This document shows, piece after piece, positions 24,798 to 32,586 of a DNA stretch of 49,709 bases. The notes under the pieces were generated by a model. That model made no database searches, had not been told where the DNA came from, and saw only the letters and a program-made list of their open reading frames with translations. The stretch spans positions 1 to 49,709 of the forward strand of contig CABQAZ010000011.1 of the NCBI GenBank assembly GCA_902462295.1, written 5' to 3'. How positions within the stretch are numbered: the first letter of the stretch is position 1; each line of letters starts with the position of its first letter. The stretch comes from an uncultured Clostridium sp. GTDB lineage: Bacteria; Bacillota; Clostridia; TANB77; CAG-508. Both the position numbers and the translations under genes were made by a program.

Positions 24798-26363
24798 CTA
24801 AAAATCCCAATGAATAATCACATCTTGTGATTTTGTGATTTTGTTTTTTTCTCCAATTTCAATATAATCTATAAAACTATTAATAATGTCATAATTAAGT
24901 TCTGTAAAGTTTTTAAAGTGGTCGATTATCTTTTCTTTTTGTTCTTTTATAAATTTACTGTTTAATTCTTTTTCTTTTAAATTAGATAAATCATTTTCAA
25001 GTTTTGTTAGTTCTTTTTGTTTGGCGGATTTATCTGTTAGGAAAGATGTATTTAAATCTTCAAATACATCTTCTGGAACTTTGCCACTTACTTTATTTAA
25101 GTAAAGTTCTTTTATTGCATTGTTGATATCTTTCATTTCTTTTGAAAGCAATTCAACCTTATTTTGTAATAATTTAGCTTTGTTTAAGTTATCATTTGAA
25201 ACAAATAAATCATCTGATATATTATCAAAGTTATAAAATGCTAAAATCTTTTCTCTAATCTTTTCAATAACCAGATTTTTAAGGTTTTCATAGCCAATAG
25301 AATGGGGAGTGCAAGTTCCATAGAGTTTTTTAGAGCCTTTACAAGAAAAATAAATGTAACCTCTATCATTTCTGCACTTATAAAGCTTTGTACCACAATC
25401 TAAACATACAAGTTTATTAGCAAATAAATGAACTTCACCATTTTTACATCTTCTTGTTTTGCTTTTAAAAATCTCTTGAACATTATAAAATTGTTCTTTT
25501 GTAATAATAGGTTCGTGAGTATTTTCTACAATAATCCATTCTGATTTAGGTTGATTTTTCATCTGTTTAGATTTATAGCTTACTTTCTTATTATAACCTT
25601 GTACTAAATTGCCAATATAAACTTCATTTTTTAATATCTTACTAACAGTAGATTCACACCAGTAATCAATATTTTTGCCTTGATTTTTAAAATTAATCCC
25701 TTGTGATTGTTTATATTTTGTTGGTGTTAAGATTCCTTTATCATTTAAAATTTGAGCAATTTTTGTAACACCATTTCCTTGTTCATAAAGATTAAATATT
25801 AATCTAATTATATCAGAGACTTCTGTGTCAATAATAAGTTTATTCTTATTCTCTGGATTTTTTTTATATCCATAACATACAAAAGAGCCAATATGCAATC
25901 CTTGTTTTCTTTTGCTATCAAATGTTCTTCTGATGTTTTCAGATAAGTCTTCTAAATACCACTCATTAACTAAACCATTAATTTGTCTTGACTTTTTGTT
26001 TCCTTTATCTAATGTATCAACATGATCTACAAGGCTAACAAATCTAATATTCCACTCTACAAACTTATTATGAAGATATTTCTCAACCATTTCCATATCA
26101 CGAGTAAATCTACTTTGTGTTTTACAAAGTACAATATCAAATTTATGATTTTTAGCATCTTCTAATAATTTATTAAATTCAGGTCTTTCACTGTCAATTC
26201 CAGAATAATCCTCATCACAGTAAATGTTATAAATATCCAAACTCCTTTCTATTGCATAATTAATTAACATAGATTTTTGATTTTGGATACTTTCACTTTC
26301 ATCATTTTCATGAAGTTTGTCTTCATCTTCACGAGAAAGTCTGCAATATATAGCAACCCTCAT
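24798..26363 (-). CDS. Large serine recombinase of the cotJC element
   Basis: A 521-residue recombinase. The catalytic domain begins RVAIYCRLSRED with the nucleophile Ser at residue 10 and has IQNQKSML, DEDYSGIDSERPEF and QSRFTRDMEMVE. Then come the recombinase domain (GLHIGSFVCYGYKKNP), a zinc ribbon (CLDCGTKLYKC and FSCKG) and a coiled coil near the C-terminus. This is the same class as SpoIVCA of skin and SprA of SPbeta. GGAGG precedes the ATG at 26363. A TTGATT-17-TATAAT promoter lies at 26407-26435, which suggests vegetative expression, so excision control may rest with a separate directionality factor. Confidence 0.93.
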   Translation of the reverse strand: MRVAIYCRLSREDEDKLHENDESESIQNQKSMLINYAIERSLDIYNIYCDEDYSGIDSERPEFNKLLEDAKNHKFDIVLCKTQSRFTRDMEMVEKYLHNKFVEWNIRFVSLVDHVDTLDKGNKKSRQINGLVNEWYLEDLSENIRRTFDSKRKQGLHIGSFVCYGYKKNPENKNKLIIDTEVSDIIRLIFNLYEQGNGVTKIAQILNDKGILTPTKYKQSQGINFKNQGKNIDYWCESTVSKILKNEVYIGNLVQGYNKKVSYKSKQMKNQPKSEWIIVENTHEPIITKEQFYNVQEIFKSKTRRCKNGEVHLFANKLVCLDCGTKLYKCRNDRGYIYFSCKGSKKLYGTCTPHSIGYENLKNLVIEKIREKILAFYNFDNISDDLFVSNDNLNKAKLLQNKVELLSKEMKDINNAIKELYLNKVSGKVPEDVFEDLNTSFLTDKSAKQKELTKLENDLSNLKEKELNSKFIKEQKEKIIDHFKNFTELNYDIINSFIDYIEIGEKNKITKSQDVIIHWDF

Positions 26364-26406
26364 AGTTATACCTCCAATCGTATAACTACTCATTTCGTAC
26401 AAGCAT

Positions 26407-26435
26407 ATTATACAAAAATAAGTAGACTTAATCAA
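26407..26435 (-). promoter_or_regulatory. Sigma-A-like promoter of the cotJC-element recombinase
   Basis: On the minus strand TTGATT (26430-26435) and a consensus TATAAT (26407-26412) are exactly 17 bp apart, 44 bp before the recombinase start. The -35 overlaps the stop of the 42-codon gene. Confidence 0.6.
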
Positions 26436-26556
26436 CAAAATTCACAAATTCATTTACAATTAGCTTATTAACAATTGTCTCTATACTTTTCACAATATCT
26501 TCTATATTGCTATTTTTATTTTTTTCTATTACATTAAATTTCACTTTTTTGTACAT
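26428..26556 (-). CDS. 42-residue protein upstream of recombinase, candidate directionality factor
   Basis: A short frame with a strong AGGAGG 7 bp before the ATG at 26556 (MYKKVKFNVIEKNKNSN, then IETIVNKLIVNEF). It points the same way as the recombinase and ends 64 bp before it. No family was recognised. The upstream DNA reads TTCACA-18-TATAGT, which also fits a CACA-16-AATATAGTA sigma-K-like reading; the sequence cannot decide. SPbeta SprB shows that such tiny proteins can drive serine-recombinase excision in sporulation. A role here is inferred from position only. Confidence 0.5.
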   Translation of the reverse strand: MYKKVKFNVIEKNKNSNIEDIVKSIETIVNKLIVNEFVNFVD

Positions 26557-26703
26557 ACAAAATCCTCCTATTTTACTATATTCTAAAGGACTTGTATTTG
26601 TGAAAAAAATCTAACTTATCTTCTTTTTTTGAATGTTTTGTTGCTCTTATATAAGCAATAATTTGCTCTTTATTCATTTGTTTAATTTATAATGGTATAA
26701 GAG

Positions 26704-26732
26704 TTGAATTTTATGTTAAATTATAGTATAAT
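26704..26732 (+). promoter_or_regulatory. Sigma-A-like promoter of the TPM-lemA operon
   Basis: TTGAAT (26704-26709) and TATAAT (26727-26732) are separated by 17 bp, 79 bp before the TPM gene. Together with 26557-26703, where I see no gene, it forms the divergent intergenic region of the element. Confidence 0.6.
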
Positions 26733-26811
26733 AATAAATAAATAAACTTTTGGTTTATTTCACATATATCAAAATAATCAGATTATAATCTGAGAAAGGA
26801 AGGAAAAAGTT

Positions 26812-27621
26812 ATGAACAAAAAACGGATAATTTCTTGTGTGATGTTACTTATGGTATTCACTACTCTTATGAGTATGCTTACTGGATGTACCACATCGAC
26901 ATCGGAAAAAATTCCCATTCCAACAGTTGAGAAGGATGTCTATATTTACGATGAGGATAATATCGTTGATGACGATGTAGAAAAAAAACTCAACAAAATG
27001 TTAGTAGAACTTGAAAAGAAAACAGAAGTAGAGTTCGCCGTTGTATCAGTAAAAAGTTTGCTTGACAGAAGTATTGAAGATTATGCAAATAATCTATTTA
27101 ATACTTTAGGTGTCGGCAAAAAAGGAAAAGACAATGGAGTTTTACTTTTATTCTCTCGGTCTGATAAAAAAGTTAGACTTGAAATTGGTAGAGGATTAGA
27201 AGGATGTTTAAATGACTCAAAATGTGGTCGAATTCTCGACAATTACTTTGTTCCTTACCGCGAAAACGATGAATATACTAAGGCAACAGAAATGACTGTA
27301 AAAGCTGTTTTAAATGTTATTGCTGAAGAATCCGAAATCGATATTCAAGGTTTGGAGAAAGATATATCTGTTGAAGGTGATTCTGATGATGGATTACCTT
27401 CATGGGTAGGAACAATAATTGTTCATATAGTAATTCTTATAATAATTATTAGTGCAATAATAATTATTAGAGTCTTTTCTGATGATGATAGTTCATCAGG
27501 TGGATTCTCTGGTGGTGGATTCTCTGGCGGTGGATTCTCTGGTGGTGGATTCTCTGGCGGTGGATTCTCTGGCGGTGGATTCGGTGGAGGCTTTTCCGGA
27601 GGTGGTGGTGCCTCACGATAG
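26812..27621 (+). CDS. TPM-domain lipoprotein with Gly-rich tail
   Basis: A 269-residue protein. A lipoprotein signal with lipobox LTGC ends at Cys26. A TPM (YgcG-type) domain spans about 38-175 (YDEDNIVDDDVEKKLNKML, then LDRSIEDYANNLFNTLGVGKKGKDNGVLLLFS). One membrane helix follows near 198-220, then a tail of GGGFS repeats. TPM proteins of this layout are often paired with LemA at the membrane, as here. Their biochemical role is unclear. GC content is visibly higher than in its neighbours, a sign of separate origin. GAAAGGAAGG precedes the ATG. Confidence 0.85.
   Translation: MNKKRIISCVMLLMVFTTLMSMLTGCTTSTSEKIPIPTVEKDVYIYDEDNIVDDDVEKKLNKMLVELEKKTEVEFAVVSVKSLLDRSIEDYANNLFNTLGVGKKGKDNGVLLLFSRSDKKVRLEIGRGLEGCLNDSKCGRILDNYFVPYRENDEYTKATEMTVKAVLNVIAEESEIDIQGLEKDISVEGDSDDGLPSWVGTIIVHIVILIIIISAIIIIRVFSDDDSSSGGFSGGGFSGGGFSGGGFSGGGFSGGGFGGGFSGGGGASR
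27499..27588 (+). repeat. 15-bp tandem repeat encoding GGFSG units
   Basis: Five near-identical copies of GGTGGATTCTCTGGY plus a degenerate sixth, in frame within the TPM gene. Copies differ mainly at the last base, so the array looks young and may change length by slippage without a frameshift. Confidence 0.85.
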
Positions 27622-27672
27622 AAAATTGTAAATAAAAAACTAAAAATAAAAAACAATAGGAGGTAATTTACA

Positions 27673-28248
27673 ATGAAAAACGGAACAAAGGTATTAATTG
27701 GTATCAGTACAGTAGTATTATTGGCAGTATTCTGGTTTTTTGGAACTAGAAACAGTCTGGTATCTTTGAAAGAAGATGTCGAAATGCAACAATCTCAGAT
27801 TGAAACAACACTTCAAAGACGAAGTGACCTTATTCCAAATTTAGTAGCAACTGTTAAGGAATATGAAAACCATGAGGAAAAAATATTTACAGAAATTGCT
27901 GATGCAAGATCAAAGCTTGCAGGAAGTATTAAAAGCGGAGATATGAAAAGTATCAGTGAAGCAAACGATGCTTTAGATTCTGCTCTTGACAGATTACTTG
28001 CAATTTCAGAAAATTATCCTGACCTCAAAGCTAGTGAACAATTTATTGCATTGCAGGATGAACTAGCTGGAACAGAAAATAGAATTGCTGTAGCAAGACA
28101 GCATTACAATGAAAAATTGAATGCTTATAATACAACAGTTCAAAAATTTCCCACCAGCATAGTTGCCGGAATGAGCGGATATTATCCTATGCAATATTTT
28201 GATGCTGATGAGAGTGCAAAAGAAGTACCTAAAGTTGATTTTGATTAA
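27673..28248 (+). CDS. LemA-family membrane protein
   Basis: A 191-residue LemA protein. An N-terminal membrane anchor (VLIGISTVVLLAVFWFF) is followed by helices with the family signature RRSDLIPNLVATVKEYENHEEKIFTEIADARS (about 48-79), LLAISENYPDLKASEQFIALQDELAGTENRIAVARQHYN, ending in the FPTSIVAGMSGYYPMQYF segment. AGGAGG precedes the ATG, 51 bp after the TPM gene, so they form an operon. The function of LemA is not established. It is cargo of the cotJC element. Confidence 0.93.
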   Translation: MKNGTKVLIGISTVVLLAVFWFFGTRNSLVSLKEDVEMQQSQIETTLQRRSDLIPNLVATVKEYENHEEKIFTEIADARSKLAGSIKSGDMKSISEANDALDSALDRLLAISENYPDLKASEQFIALQDELAGTENRIAVARQHYNEKLNAYNTTVQKFPTSIVAGMSGYYPMQYFDADESAKEVPKVDFD

Positions 28249-28310
28249 CTTTGTCCTTTTCCCAAAAATTGTAGATAACTAAAGTAAGTTGTCAGCTGTA
28301 AAAAAGAGCA

Positions 28311-28345
28311 ATAGTACTTATTAGATATATTCTAATAGGTACTAT
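28311..28345. terminator. Hairpin near the right end of the cotJC element
   Basis: A 15-bp stem with one G-U pair (28311-28325 with 28331-28345) and a 5-nt loop, about 60 bp after lemA. There is no strong T run, so it may be a weak terminator or a structure linked to the nearby attachment site. The remaining DNA to 28438 shows no gene. Confidence 0.45.
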
Positions 28346-28443
28346 GTTCATTTATAATCATGTTCTAAACAAGCAACTTTATCAATAATGGGTAGTTACT
28401 TTACATTTCATTCTTGGATAGATTACAAACACACACCACATGG

Positions 28444-28765
28444 TGTTGATGTATATCCACAATCAGCTGGAGGAGTACCATTTACAGCATCATATATAGC
28501 ATGCAAAGGTGATGTAATAGCAAACTTACAAGAAGATTTAGCTGCAGAACAAAAAGCTCGTGCAACTTACGAAAAATTAATAGATTTATGTAGAGATAAT
28601 CCTGACGTTGTAGATCCTCTTCGTTTTCTTCGTGAAAGAGAAGTTGTTCACTTCCAAAGATTTGGTGAAGCATTAAGAGGAGTTCAAGACAAACTTGCAG
28701 AAAAAAAATTCTATATGAATGACGGTTCTTGCATGAATTTAAACGATAATAATTGTAATTGTTAA
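28444..28765 (+). CDS. cotJC: CotJC, 3' part (codons 102-207 after rejoining)
   Basis: The frame entering from the right core reads VDVYPQSAGGVPFTASYIACKGDVIANL, EDLAAEQKARATYE (E136 in the joined numbering), FLREREVVHFQRFGEAL (E167, H170), and a Cys/Asn-rich end. This is the second half of the Mn-catalase-like coat protein. The open frame can be extended upstream to an ATG at 28388, but that has no ribosome site and encodes unrelated residues, so it is not a separate gene. The absence of stops or frameshifts suggests continued selection. A terminator follows at 28775. Confidence 0.93.
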
Positions 28766-28774
28766 GCAAAAAAA

Positions 28775-28808
28775 TGTTGAAGTGTTAAAAATCGCTTCAA
28801 CATTTTTT
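28775..28808 (+). terminator. Terminator of cotJABC
   Basis: TGTTGAAGTG (28775-28784) pairs with CGCTTCAACA (28793-28802), followed by six T's. An A run on the other side lets it also serve the convergent yihY-like gene ending at 28807. Confidence 0.85.
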
Positions 28809-29643
28809 ATATGATTTTATTCATATTGCAAAATTTATTTATTTCTGCACCCAAAAAAATTACATAAAAGCATGAATAAGTCCACATCATAATTAACATT
28901 AATGCAGTTAAGCTTCCATAAGTTATTGAAAAACCTTTAAATATATCTAAATATTTTGAAAATATAAAAGATATAATAACAAGTGCAACTGAACTAAATA
29001 CTGCACCAGGTATTTGGCTTCTAAAAGTTATTTTATGTCCTGGTATAAATTTATATAAACATAAAAACACAAAAAATACTATAACTATAAATAATACTTG
29101 TGTTAAAATTTGAGAAATCACACTATAATTTTCTAAAAGGCCAAATTTTTCTTGTATTGTAGAAATTATAGATGCTCCAAACACTAATATAACTACTCCA
29201 ACAGCAAGTAATATTACAAAAATCATTGTTTTTATAATTGAAGTTAATTTTAAGTATATCATAGATTTTCTTTTGTTATCACTATAATTATACACTAAAT
29301 GTAAACCTTTTACTAGAGCAAAAAAACCTTTATCTGCTGACAATAATGTAAATACTAATGATATAGAAACTGTCCCAAATGATTTCGAATATGCTTCTCT
29401 TACAATTCCCAATACCATTTCACTCATACTAGATGGAATTATATTTGATATAATATCAAATAATTGCTGTTGCTCTATATTTGTATACTGAATTAATGTT
29501 AATAATAAAATTATAAACGGTATAAACGATAATATTACATAATATGCACATTGTGCCGAAAATTCATTCACATGGTCTTTACTCATATTATCTATTATTG
29601 TTTGTATTACAGATAATTTACCTTTAAACTTTATAATAAACAC
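28807..29643 (-). CDS. YihY/BrkB-family membrane protein
   Basis: About 278 residues with six or so membrane helices and the YihY pattern: VNEFSAQCAYYVILSFIPFIILLLTL near residue 27, a central SADKGFFALVKGLHLVYN, FRSQIPGAVFSSVALVIISF and the last YGSLTALMLIMMWTYSCFYVIFLGAEIN. Members were once called RNase BN but are integral membrane proteins of unknown transport role. The frame opens with a GTG at 29643 that overlaps the AAAGGAG site. Initiation may be at ATT/ATA a few codons in, or at an ATG about 19 codons downstream, so the start is uncertain. Confidence 0.88.
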   Translation of the reverse strand: MFIIKFKGKLSVIQTIIDNMSKDHVNEFSAQCAYYVILSFIPFIILLLTLIQYTNIEQQQLFDIISNIIPSSMSEMVLGIVREAYSKSFGTVSISLVFTLLSADKGFFALVKGLHLVYNYSDNKRKSMIYLKLTSIIKTMIFVILLAVGVVILVFGASIISTIQEKFGLLENYSVISQILTQVLFIVIVFFVFLCLYKFIPGHKITFRSQIPGAVFSSVALVIISFIFSKYLDIFKGFSITYGSLTALMLIMMWTYSCFYVIFLGAEINKFCNMNKII

Positions 29644-29823
29644 TCCTTTAACTTTAATATTTTTACTTTTTAATTATATCTAATATAATTAAAAAAAACA
29701 ATTACTTTTATAATTTTTTTATTACCTGATTAAAGAAAAAATTATTTTAAAAATATCTTCCTATTTTCTACATTTTATGATAAAATACAATCAAATTTAT
29801 TAGGGAAAGGATTGTGATTTTTA

Positions 29824-30087
29824 ATGGAATTAAATAAATGTTGTCGTTGTGGTGCTTTTCATACAAATCCAGGCGATGTTTGTCCTAAATGTATAAGTAA
29901 GGATAATTTAGAATTATCAAAATTTAATTCATATATAGAAGAAAATGGTTTTTGTTCTATTGATACTATTGCAACTGCAACTGGTATAACACAAAAGAAT
30001 GTTACTAGATTTGCTGAATATCAAGGTATAAAAAACTTTGACATTCAAAATCAAAATTTAACAGGTTCTGGTGTTGTTTTCAATTAA
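29824..30087 (+). CDS. Small zinc-ribbon plus helix-turn-helix protein
   Basis: An 87-residue protein. CCRCGAFHTNPGDVCPKC (residues 6-23) is a four-Cys zinc ribbon. The rest (YIEENGFCSIDTIATATGITQKNVTRFAEYQGI) looks like a helix-turn-helix, similar to the small YvyF-type proteins. It may be a DNA- or RNA-binding regulator. AAAGGATT lies about 12 bp before the ATG. It is a monocistronic gene facing murD, with a shared terminator. Confidence 0.7.
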   Translation: MELNKCCRCGAFHTNPGDVCPKCISKDNLELSKFNSYIEENGFCSIDTIATATGITQKNVTRFAEYQGIKNFDIQNQNLTGSGVVFN

Positions 30088-30103
30088 TTTATCATAAAAT
30101 TTA

Positions 30104-30132
30104 AAAAGGAAAGCTTTTTTAACTTTCCTTTT
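30104..30132. terminator. Bidirectional terminator
   Basis: AAAAGGAAAG (30104-30113) pairs with CTTTCCTTTT (30123-30132), with T runs on both strands. It lies between the zinc-ribbon gene and the convergent murD, overlapping the murD stop. Confidence 0.75.
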
Positions 30133-31534
30133 AAAATTTCATAACTTCTTCTTTAAATTTATCTCCTCTATCATACATATCTTTAAACATATCAAAACTT
30201 GTACTGGCAGGAGAAAATAAAACAACTTGACCTGGCTTAGCAATACGTTTAGCAAATTCCACGCTTTGTTTAAAGGTTTCGCACATATGTATATCTAAAT
30301 TTTTATTTTGTAATTCTAATTCTTTTTTTACTGCTTCATATATCTTATTTGCAGTTTGCCCAATTAAAATTAAACATTTAACTTTTTCTACTATAGGTTT
30401 TCCAATTGGTGTATAATCCAAATTTTTATCAGCTCCTCCAGCAATTAAGATAATTTCTTTATCATTAAATGCATTTAATGCTGAAATTCCCCTAGTTGGA
30501 CTTGTACTGGCAGAATCATTGTACCATTCTACTCCATTAATTATTCGAACTAATTCAAGTCTATGATGGACACCTGAAAATTCTTTTATTGTTTCTATTG
30601 CCTTATCTGTATCTACTAGACTTTTGGTTAGAGCTAAAGCTGTACAAACATTTTGGAAGTTATGTTCTCCTTTTAATTTTAAATCTCTTGTATCAATTAT
30701 ATGTCTTCTAATTCCATCTACACATTCTTTTATAATTCCATTATCAACTATAAAACCATTTTCAAGCTTTTTAGTACTACTGAACATTATTACTTTTCCT
30801 TTTGCTTCACCTTTGAAACTATTTGTAATTTTATTATCTGCATTTAAAACTAATATTCCATTTTCATCTTGATATCTGAATATATTTTTCTTTGCATCTA
30901 TATATTCTTGATAATCTTTATGTACATTTAAATGGTTTGGAGATATATTAGTAATTGCTACTATTTCTGGACTTATATCCATCCCCATTAATTGAAAACT
31001 ACTTAGTTCAAGTACAACAATATCATTAGGTTTTATTTCATTCAATTTCGTGAATAATGGTATTCCTATATTTCCTCCTAAATGTACATTATACCCTGCA
31101 TCTTTTAAAATCTGATATGTTAATGTTGTTGTTGTTGTTTTTCCATCACTTCCTGTAATTCCAATAATTTTACAAGGAGCCCTCTTTATAAGTTGCTCGA
31201 TTTCTGTTGTGACTATTGCTCCTCTATTTTTTTCTTCTTCAAGTTCTGGCTTAGTAGGCATACAACTAGGTGCTCTAAATATCAAATCAAAACCTTTTAA
31301 ATTCTTTAAGTTATCTTTTCCTAAATAATATTTAAAACCGTATTCTTGCACTTTTTCTATTATATTTTTATCTAATTTTTCTTCTTCTCTATCATCAAAT
31401 ATTGTTACATCTGCCTGATTTTTGTACAAATATTCTATTAATGGAATATTGCTTACTCCTATTCCTATAACTGCAACTTTTTGTTTTTTTAATTTTTTTT
31501 CAAAATCTTTTAGTTTTTTATTTTTATATTCCAC
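30131..31534 (-). CDS. murD: UDP-N-acetylmuramoylalanine--D-glutamate ligase
   Basis: A 467-residue Mur ligase adding D-Glu to UDP-MurNAc-L-Ala in peptidoglycan synthesis. The N-terminal Rossmann part (VAVIGIGVSNIPLIEYL), the ATP loop IGITGSDGKTTTT (about residues 120-132), VLELSSFQL, NISPNHLNVH, GVHHRLELV, NDSASTSPT and the C-terminal LIAGGADKN are all present. It starts with GTG at 31534 behind AGGAGG and overlaps the cmk-like gene by 25 bp. Confidence 0.96.
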   Translation of the reverse strand: MEYKNKKLKDFEKKLKKQKVAVIGIGVSNIPLIEYLYKNQADVTIFDDREEEKLDKNIIEKVQEYGFKYYLGKDNLKNLKGFDLIFRAPSCMPTKPELEEEKNRGAIVTTEIEQLIKRAPCKIIGITGSDGKTTTTTLTYQILKDAGYNVHLGGNIGIPLFTKLNEIKPNDIVVLELSSFQLMGMDISPEIVAITNISPNHLNVHKDYQEYIDAKKNIFRYQDENGILVLNADNKITNSFKGEAKGKVIMFSSTKKLENGFIVDNGIIKECVDGIRRHIIDTRDLKLKGEHNFQNVCTALALTKSLVDTDKAIETIKEFSGVHHRLELVRIINGVEWYNDSASTSPTRGISALNAFNDKEIILIAGGADKNLDYTPIGKPIVEKVKCLILIGQTANKIYEAVKKELELQNKNLDIHMCETFKQSVEFAKRIAKPGQVVLFSPASTSFDMFKDMYDRGDKFKEEVMKF

Positions 31535-32205
31535 TTTTTGCTACCTCCTAGTATTCTTTCTAATACCTTTTGCGCTGATTCTTTTACATTTTTACAATTT
31601 GTTACATCTATTATTTGTGTCTGTGGATATATCTTATAATACCCGCTTTTTTCTTGCAATTCATCTCTTGCTTGTATCATTTCTTTAATCTGCTCTTTTG
31701 GTATTTCTTTATTATATTGCATATATTTTCTATTTGTTCTTTCTTCTATTGATGCATCTATAAAAAAATGTTTTGTTACATCTGGATACATTTTTACTAT
31801 GTCTCTTGAGGATAATATTATATTATAATCTTTTCTATATTCATCTATCAACTTTTTTCCAAATTCATATAATTTTGTATTATTTGCTACATTACTTACT
31901 TTAGAGACTGCTATAGAAGCTTGTTTTGACTGTAAATCTTTTTCATCTATTTTATTGCCATTCATATAAATAACTGTTTCTCTATTTTCTAATCTAACTT
32001 CTATTCCAAGCTTTTTCATTATTTCAAATGCATCTAAATTTTCAGTGTTTTTTATTTTTGTCTTCATCATTCCATATACTATCGCTCTATATATTTCTCC
32101 TCCATGTAATATTATTGAATTATCTATACTATTTAATAATTCTCTACATATTGATGTTTTTCCAGCTCCTACTGTTCCCTCTATTCCTATTACTATATTT
32201 TCCAT
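31510..32205 (-). CDS. cmk: Cytidylate kinase-like protein
   Basis: A 231-residue (d)CMP kinase-type protein. The P-loop is GIEGTVGAGKTS (residues 7-18). The CMP-binding insert region has GIEVRLENRETVIYMNGN and SKVSNVANNTKL, followed by IILSSRDIVKMYPDVTKHFFIDASIEERTNRKY. Classic Cmk has EGRDIG where SSRDI stands here, so it is somewhat divergent. It should phosphorylate CMP/dCMP. It overlaps murD and has no close upstream partner. Confidence 0.8.
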   Translation of the reverse strand: MENIVIGIEGTVGAGKTSICRELLNSIDNSIILHGGEIYRAIVYGMMKTKIKNTENLDAFEIMKKLGIEVRLENRETVIYMNGNKIDEKDLQSKQASIAVSKVSNVANNTKLYEFGKKLIDEYRKDYNIILSSRDIVKMYPDVTKHFFIDASIEERTNRKYMQYNKEIPKEQIKEMIQARDELQEKSGYYKIYPQTQIIDVTNCKNVKESAQKVLERILGGSKKWNIKIKN

Positions 32206-32432
32206 TTTATTATTCCTTTTTTCTTTTAATTATTTTTCATAATAATCAGTATATCATATTCTTATTTTAAAAACAATATTTTCTGTGTTGAAAATATTTG
32301 CTTAATTTCTTGTTAATGATTCTCATTAGCATTTTATACTGAATCCTTGAGAAATTTTTTTCAACAATTTTGCATATTTCTTTTCTATTGGGATAAAATA
32401 TTTTTGTAAAATTGAAATGGAGGTGTTCTTCT

Positions 32433-32534
32433 ATGTCAGAAAAAAATAATAAACAAAACAAAAACAATAATAGAAATAATGAAAACAACAACAATAGTAA
32501 CAATAACAATAACAAAAAAAATAATAATAGATAG
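32433..32534 (+). CDS. 33-residue asparagine-rich peptide
   Basis: A short frame with a strong GGAGGTG 8-10 bp before the ATG. It encodes 33 residues, 20 of them Asn, with scattered Lys, Arg and Ser (MSEKNNKQNKNNNRNN at the start). It is followed 11 bp later by a perfect 16-bp stem terminator. Good initiation and termination signals argue for a real gene. It could be a small spore or coat-associated peptide like other Asn-rich short proteins of sporeformers, but this is only a guess. Confidence 0.6.
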   Translation: MSEKNNKQNKNNNRNNENNNNSNNNNNKKNNNR

Positions 32535-32544
32535 TTTTAATTTA

Positions 32545-32579
32545 AAAATCTCTATGTAAAATATTTACATAGAGATTTT
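32545..32579. terminator. Bidirectional terminator
   Basis: A perfect 16-bp inverted repeat (32545-32560 with 32564-32579) with a 3-nt loop, and A/T runs at the ends. It lies between the Asn-rich peptide gene and convergent clpX. Confidence 0.85.
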
Positions 32580-32586
32580 AATATTA

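Larger units (their letters stand above)
23915..28438. mobile_element. Skin-like intervening element inside cotJC (4,524 bp)
   Basis: Both junctions carry CATGG (23915-23919 and 28439-28443). Deleting the DNA between them joins GATCATGG to TGTTGATG in frame and rebuilds CotJC. The element encodes a large serine recombinase, a 42-codon protein, a toxin-antitoxin set, and a TPM lipoprotein with LemA. Its end arms, GTGGGTTTGGAAT (23921-23933) and the complement of 28422-28434, agree at 11 of 13 positions in inverted orientation around a CA dinucleotide, as in serine-integrase attP sites. This parallels the sigK skin element and SPbeta in spsM. Excision is inferred. Confidence 0.88.

Noticed and set aside
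27423..27656. Proline-rich minus-strand protein opposite the TPM gene
   Set aside because: It is the antisense reading of the GGFSG repeat and has no initiation signal.
28388..28765. Separate small Mn-catalase-like gene starting at 28388
   Set aside because: The ATG has no ribosome site and the first 19 codons are unrelated element DNA. The rest continues cotJC exactly when joined at the CATGG core.
29671..29691. 9-bp inverted repeat TAATTATAT/ATATAATTA
   Set aside because: Pure AT palindromes are common by chance in this base composition and it has no clear position-related role.
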